Assembly: GCA_035544835.1 (NCBI GenBank)
Contig: DASZZV010000434.1
Span: 1 to 7,459, forward strand
DNA: 7,459 nucleotides
Reading direction: 5' to 3'
From: DASZZV01 sp035544835
GTDB lineage: Bacteria; Acidobacteriota; Thermoanaerobaculia; Gp7-AA8
The position numbers and the translations under genes are program-made. Shown here piece by piece: positions 5,101 through 7,459 of this stretch (positions are counted from its first letter, which is position 1; each line of letters opens with the position of its first letter). The notes under the pieces are model-generated. The model made no database searches and was not told the origin of the DNA. It saw nothing but the letters and a program-made list of their open reading frames with translations.

Positions 5101-7194
5101 CTACGCGTGTTCCGCGTGCGCAACCTTTTTCTTCGACTCGGCGATGATCTTTTCCTGTAGGTTGCGCGGTACTTCCTCGTAGTGCGAGTACTCCATGTGA
5201 AACGAGCCGCGGCCCTGCGTGATGGAGCGAAGCACGGACCCGTAGGTGAGCATTTCCGACATCGGCACGTGCGCCTTGATGGTCTGCTGATCCCCCTCTG
5301 CGTCCATCCCTTCCATCTTCCCGCGCCGCGAGGTGAGGTCTCCCATCAGCTCACCCATGTACTCGTTGGGCGCATAAACCTCGACGTGCATGACCGGCTC
5401 GAGAATGGTCGGCCGCGCCGCCGCCATCCCTTCACGGAAGGCCAGCGATCCGGCAATCTTGAAGGCCATTTCCGAGGAGTCGACGTCGTGGAACTTTCCA
5501 TCGAGCAAACGCACCCGGAAGTCGACTACGGGAAATCCAGCCAGAAAGCCGTGGAGTCTGGCGTCCTGGATTCCCTTCTCGACGGCGGGGATGTACTGAC
5601 GCGGGATCGATCCCCCAAAGATCTCGACGACGAACTCGAAATCTCCACCCCGTTCCAGCGGCTCCATCTTGATCTCGCAGTCGGCGAACTGCCCATGACC
5701 GCCCGACTGTTTTTTGTGGCGGCCGTGGGCGTCGGCAGAGCGGGTGATGGTCTCTCGATACGGGACCTTGGGCGGATGAAGGATGACGTCGACGCCATAT
5801 TTGCGTTTCAGCTTTGCGATCACGACCTCGACGTGGAGCTGCCCTTGTCCCGACAGCAGGAACTCCTTGGTCTGCTCCTCGCGGGCGAAGCGAATGCTCG
5901 GGTCCTCCTCGATGACGCGGGCGATCGCTCCCGACAGCTTGTCCTCATCACCGCGCGACTTTGCTTCGATGGCGAATGAGATGGCCGGCTCGGGGTAATC
6001 GATGTGACGCAACACGATGGGATGATCCTTCGACGCCAGCGTGTCGCCGGTGTGAGCATCCTTCAGTTTGAGGACTGCTCCGATATCGCCGGCCTTGATC
6101 TCGGAGACTGGCAGGTGCTGCTTCCCCTGCAGAAGCTGCAGTTTGCCAATGCGCTCTTCGTGATCGCGAGTCGTATTGCTGTAGGCGTGGTCGGAAGTGA
6201 AGGTGCCGGAGAAGACCCGAAAGATCGAGACGCGGCCGGAGAAGGGATCGGACATGGTCTTGAAGATCAAGGCCGAAGGAAAGGCCTCGCTGCGACGGTC
6301 GAAGGCCGTCTCGGCGCCTTTCATGGTGCCCGTCACCTGTTTGGTTTCAGCCGCCGACGGAAGGAGTGACACGAAGGCATCGAGGATGGCGTGACCGCCG
6401 ATGTTGTGGCCCGACGACGCGAACAGGAGTGGATAGATCTCGCGAGCGGCGACCTCACGCTGGAGACCCGACAGCAGCTCTTCCTGCGAGAGCCCTCCCT
6501 CGTCGAAGAAGCGCTCCATGAGCTTGTCGTCGCCCTCGGCGACTTTTTCGATGAGCTTCTCACGCCAGTCCGCTGCCGTGGCCGCCAGATCGGCCGGGAT
6601 CTCTCCCGCCTCTTCCAGCTTTCCCGAATTGTCGGCTGCGTAGCGGAGCGCTTTCATCGAGATCAGGTCGATGACCCCTGAAAAGTTTTTCTCTTCGCCG
6701 ATCGGGAGTTGAACGGGGATGACGTTCTTGCCGAACTTGCTCTGCAGTTGCTCCAGTACGCGGGTCGCCGAAGCCCGTTCGCGATCGAGTTTGTTGACGA
6801 TGATGAGGCGTGGCATCTCGAACTCATCGGCGAACTTCCACACCTTCTCGGTCGTGACCTCGACGCCGGTGACGCCGCTGACGACTACGGCCGCGGCGTC
6901 GGCGACTCTCATGGCCGTTTTCGCCTCCATGAGGAAAATGCCGAAGCCGGGAGTGTCGAGGAGATTGATCTTCGTCCCCTTCCATTCGGCGAAGGCAACG
7001 GCGGCGGAGATGGAATGCTTGCGCTCGATCTCGTCCGATTCGAAATCGGTGACGGTCGTGCCGTCTTCGATGCGCCCGAGCCGTGTCGCGGCACCGGCAT
7101 TGAACAGCAGCTGAGAAACGAGAGTCGTCTTGCCGGTATCGTTGTGGCCGACGACAGCGACGTTGCGGATCTCTGAGGCGGAATACACCTTCAT
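5101..7194 (-). CDS. fusA: EF-G-like translational GTPase (EF-G2/FusA2 type)
   Basis: The product of 697 residues has the full five-domain layout of elongation factor G. The GTPase domain shows P-loop GHNDTGKT (16-23), switch II DTPGF (80-84), NKLD (134-137) and an SSG G5-like motif. Domain II, domain III (LSGQGQLHVEV), domain IV (HKKQSGGHGQFAD and the tip region DGKFHDVDSSEMAFKIA) and domain V (APNEYMGELMGDLTSRRGKMEGM) follow in order. Canonical EF-G has GHIDAGKT and DTPGH; here the switch II histidine needed for fast ribosome-stimulated GTP hydrolysis is F84, and switch I reads ERKHSIS instead of ERGITI. These changes match the EF-G2-like paralogue group, whose role is unclear, rather than the main translocase. 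Its isolation from rpsL, rpsG and tuf supports this. The start at 7194 has GAGGAGA eight bases upstream; an earlier in-frame start at 7293 has no such support. It converges on xseA. Confidence 0.9.
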   Translation of the reverse strand: MKVYSASEIRNVAVVGHNDTGKTTLVSQLLFNAGAATRLGRIEDGTTVTDFESDEIERKHSISAAVAFAEWKGTKINLLDTPGFGIFLMEAKTAMRVADAAAVVVSGVTGVEVTTEKVWKFADEFEMPRLIIVNKLDRERASATRVLEQLQSKFGKNVIPVQLPIGEEKNFSGVIDLISMKALRYAADNSGKLEEAGEIPADLAATAADWREKLIEKVAEGDDKLMERFFDEGGLSQEELLSGLQREVAAREIYPLLFASSGHNIGGHAILDAFVSLLPSAAETKQVTGTMKGAETAFDRRSEAFPSALIFKTMSDPFSGRVSIFRVFSGTFTSDHAYSNTTRDHEERIGKLQLLQGKQHLPVSEIKAGDIGAVLKLKDAHTGDTLASKDHPIVLRHIDYPEPAISFAIEAKSRGDEDKLSGAIARVIEEDPSIRFAREEQTKEFLLSGQGQLHVEVVIAKLKRKYGVDVILHPPKVPYRETITRSADAHGRHKKQSGGHGQFADCEIKMEPLERGGDFEFVVEIFGGSIPRQYIPAVEKGIQDARLHGFLAGFPVVDFRVRLLDGKFHDVDSSEMAFKIAGSLAFREGMAAARPTILEPVMHVEVYAPNEYMGELMGDLTSRRGKMEGMDAEGDQQTIKAHVPMSEMLTYGSVLRSITQGRGSFHMEYSHYEEVPRNLQEKIIAESKKKVAHAEHA

Positions 7195-7201
7195 CAGGTT
7201 G

Positions 7202-7208
7202 TCTCCTC
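7202..7208 (-). promoter_or_regulatory. Ribosome binding site of the EF-G-like gene
   Basis: On the minus strand GAGGAGA stands seven to eight bases before the ATG at 7194. It decides this start over the earlier in-frame ATG at 7293, which would begin inside repeat-rich DNA and add 33 residues unlike any EF-G N-terminus. Confidence 0.75.
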
Positions 7209-7234
7209 GGCTACTTTGGTGAATAGGGAGGCCA

Positions 7235-7263
7235 ATGATATGGAAAGCTTCCGTGGCTTTCCA
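7235..7263 (-). promoter_or_regulatory. Candidate promoter of the EF-G-like gene with inverted repeat
   Basis: On the minus strand TGGAAA (7258-7263) and TATCAT (7235-7240) are separated by 17 bases, matching sigma-70-type -35 and -10 boxes at four and five of six positions. The spacer holds an inverted repeat, GGAAAGC and GCTTTCC (7242-7248 and 7256-7262), with a seven-base centre. This could be an operator. The leader to the start codon would be about 35 bases. The call rests on consensus matching by eye. Confidence 0.4.
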
Positions 7264-7279
7264 GCGGTTTCCCGTGCTT

Positions 7280-7337
7280 GTCATCCTGAGCAAGGGACAG
7301 CGTGCGCGCTGCCACTGAGAAAAGAAACTGGGTGGGT
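7280..7337. repeat. Degenerate GTCATCC-type half element
   Basis: GTCATCCTGAGC at 7280-7291 repeats the terminus of the element at 1573 and is followed by GC-rich sequence without a matching right arm. It abuts the intact element that begins at 7338 with GTCATCCCGAG. It looks like the remnant of an older copy into or beside which another inserted. It has no coding content. Confidence 0.55.
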
Positions 7338-7459
7338 GTCATCCCGAGCCGCAGCGAGGGATCTGGGCGGGGGCCCTTCCATCGTGGTGCTCGCAAACAT
7401 TTTCGATGGCCAAGGGTCTAAGGCCCCCGCCCAGATCCCTCGCTGCGGCTCGGGATGAC
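7338..7459 (+). repeat. Complete 122-bp GTCATCC element with 38-bp terminal inverted repeats
   Basis: Bases 7338-7375 and 7422-7459 are perfect 38-base inverted repeats, starting GTCATCCCGAG and ending CTCGGGATGAC. The 46-base core contains a smaller hairpin, CCATCG at 7379-7384 with CGATGG at 7404-7409. There is no open reading frame of note. The element ends exactly at the end of the window. An inverted partial copy forms the left edge of the window (1-81). It looks like a short non-autonomous mobile repeat. Confidence 0.88.

Noticed and set aside
5182..5979. Open frame of 265 residues on the plus strand inside the EF-G-like gene
   Set aside because: The minus strand encodes clear EF-G domains over the whole stretch; this frame has no motifs and is a shadow.
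7195..7293. N-terminal extension of the EF-G-like protein by 33 residues
   Set aside because: The extension overlaps repeat-like and promoter-like sequence, does not resemble any EF-G N-terminus, and a strong GAGGAGA marks the ATG at 7194.
7338..7459. REP element of the RAYT-associated type
   Set aside because: The ends are GTCATCC and GGATGAC without the GTAG-type foot of classical REP sequences, and no transposase gene is visible in the window.

Overview
The window reads as ordinary chromosomal DNA from a GC-rich free-living bacterium, possibly an uncultured lineage. The dense short palindromic repeats with GTCATCC...GGATGAC ends and the AACGAGC/AACGAAT heptamers recall what I remember from Acidobacteriota and similar metagenome-derived genomes. 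That placement is a low-confidence inference; no rRNA or other phylogenetic marker is present apart from conserved proteins that I cannot align here.

Layout. 1-175: the end of a palindromic repeat, then a six-unit heptamer tandem repeat. 176-1533: phoU and a PhoB-type response regulator, 14 bases apart. 1573-1711: a palindromic repeat lying between regulator and kinase. 1714-3093: a PhoR-type histidine kinase. 3094-3542: a spacer with a small signal-peptide ORF that runs into a second, unrelated GC-rich palindrome. 3543-4910: xseA, the large subunit of exonuclease VII. 4911-5100: a spacer almost filled by a perfect 35-bp inverted repeat with nested hairpins. 5101-7194, minus strand: an EF-G-like translational GTPase, convergent with xseA. 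7195-7459: its promoter region, followed by more GTCATCC-type repeats. The last of these is a complete 122-bp element whose inverted, partial copy forms the left edge of the window.

How the genes work together. PhoU, PhoB and PhoR form the inorganic phosphate sensing module: PhoU normally links the Pst transporter to the PhoR kinase, and PhoR phosphorylates PhoB. The pst transporter genes are not in the window. XseA and the EF-G-like protein are unrelated housekeeping or accessory functions.

I found no new multi-gene system. The most notable features are non-coding. At least three different families of short palindromes occupy nearly every intergenic gap, one of them appears to supply the ribosome binding site of phoR, and another appears to end a small secreted-protein gene. 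The main protein-level oddity is the EF-G-like GTPase, in which the catalytic switch II histidine is replaced by phenylalanine. Both window edges lie in copies of the same repeat, which suggests a contig broken at repeats.
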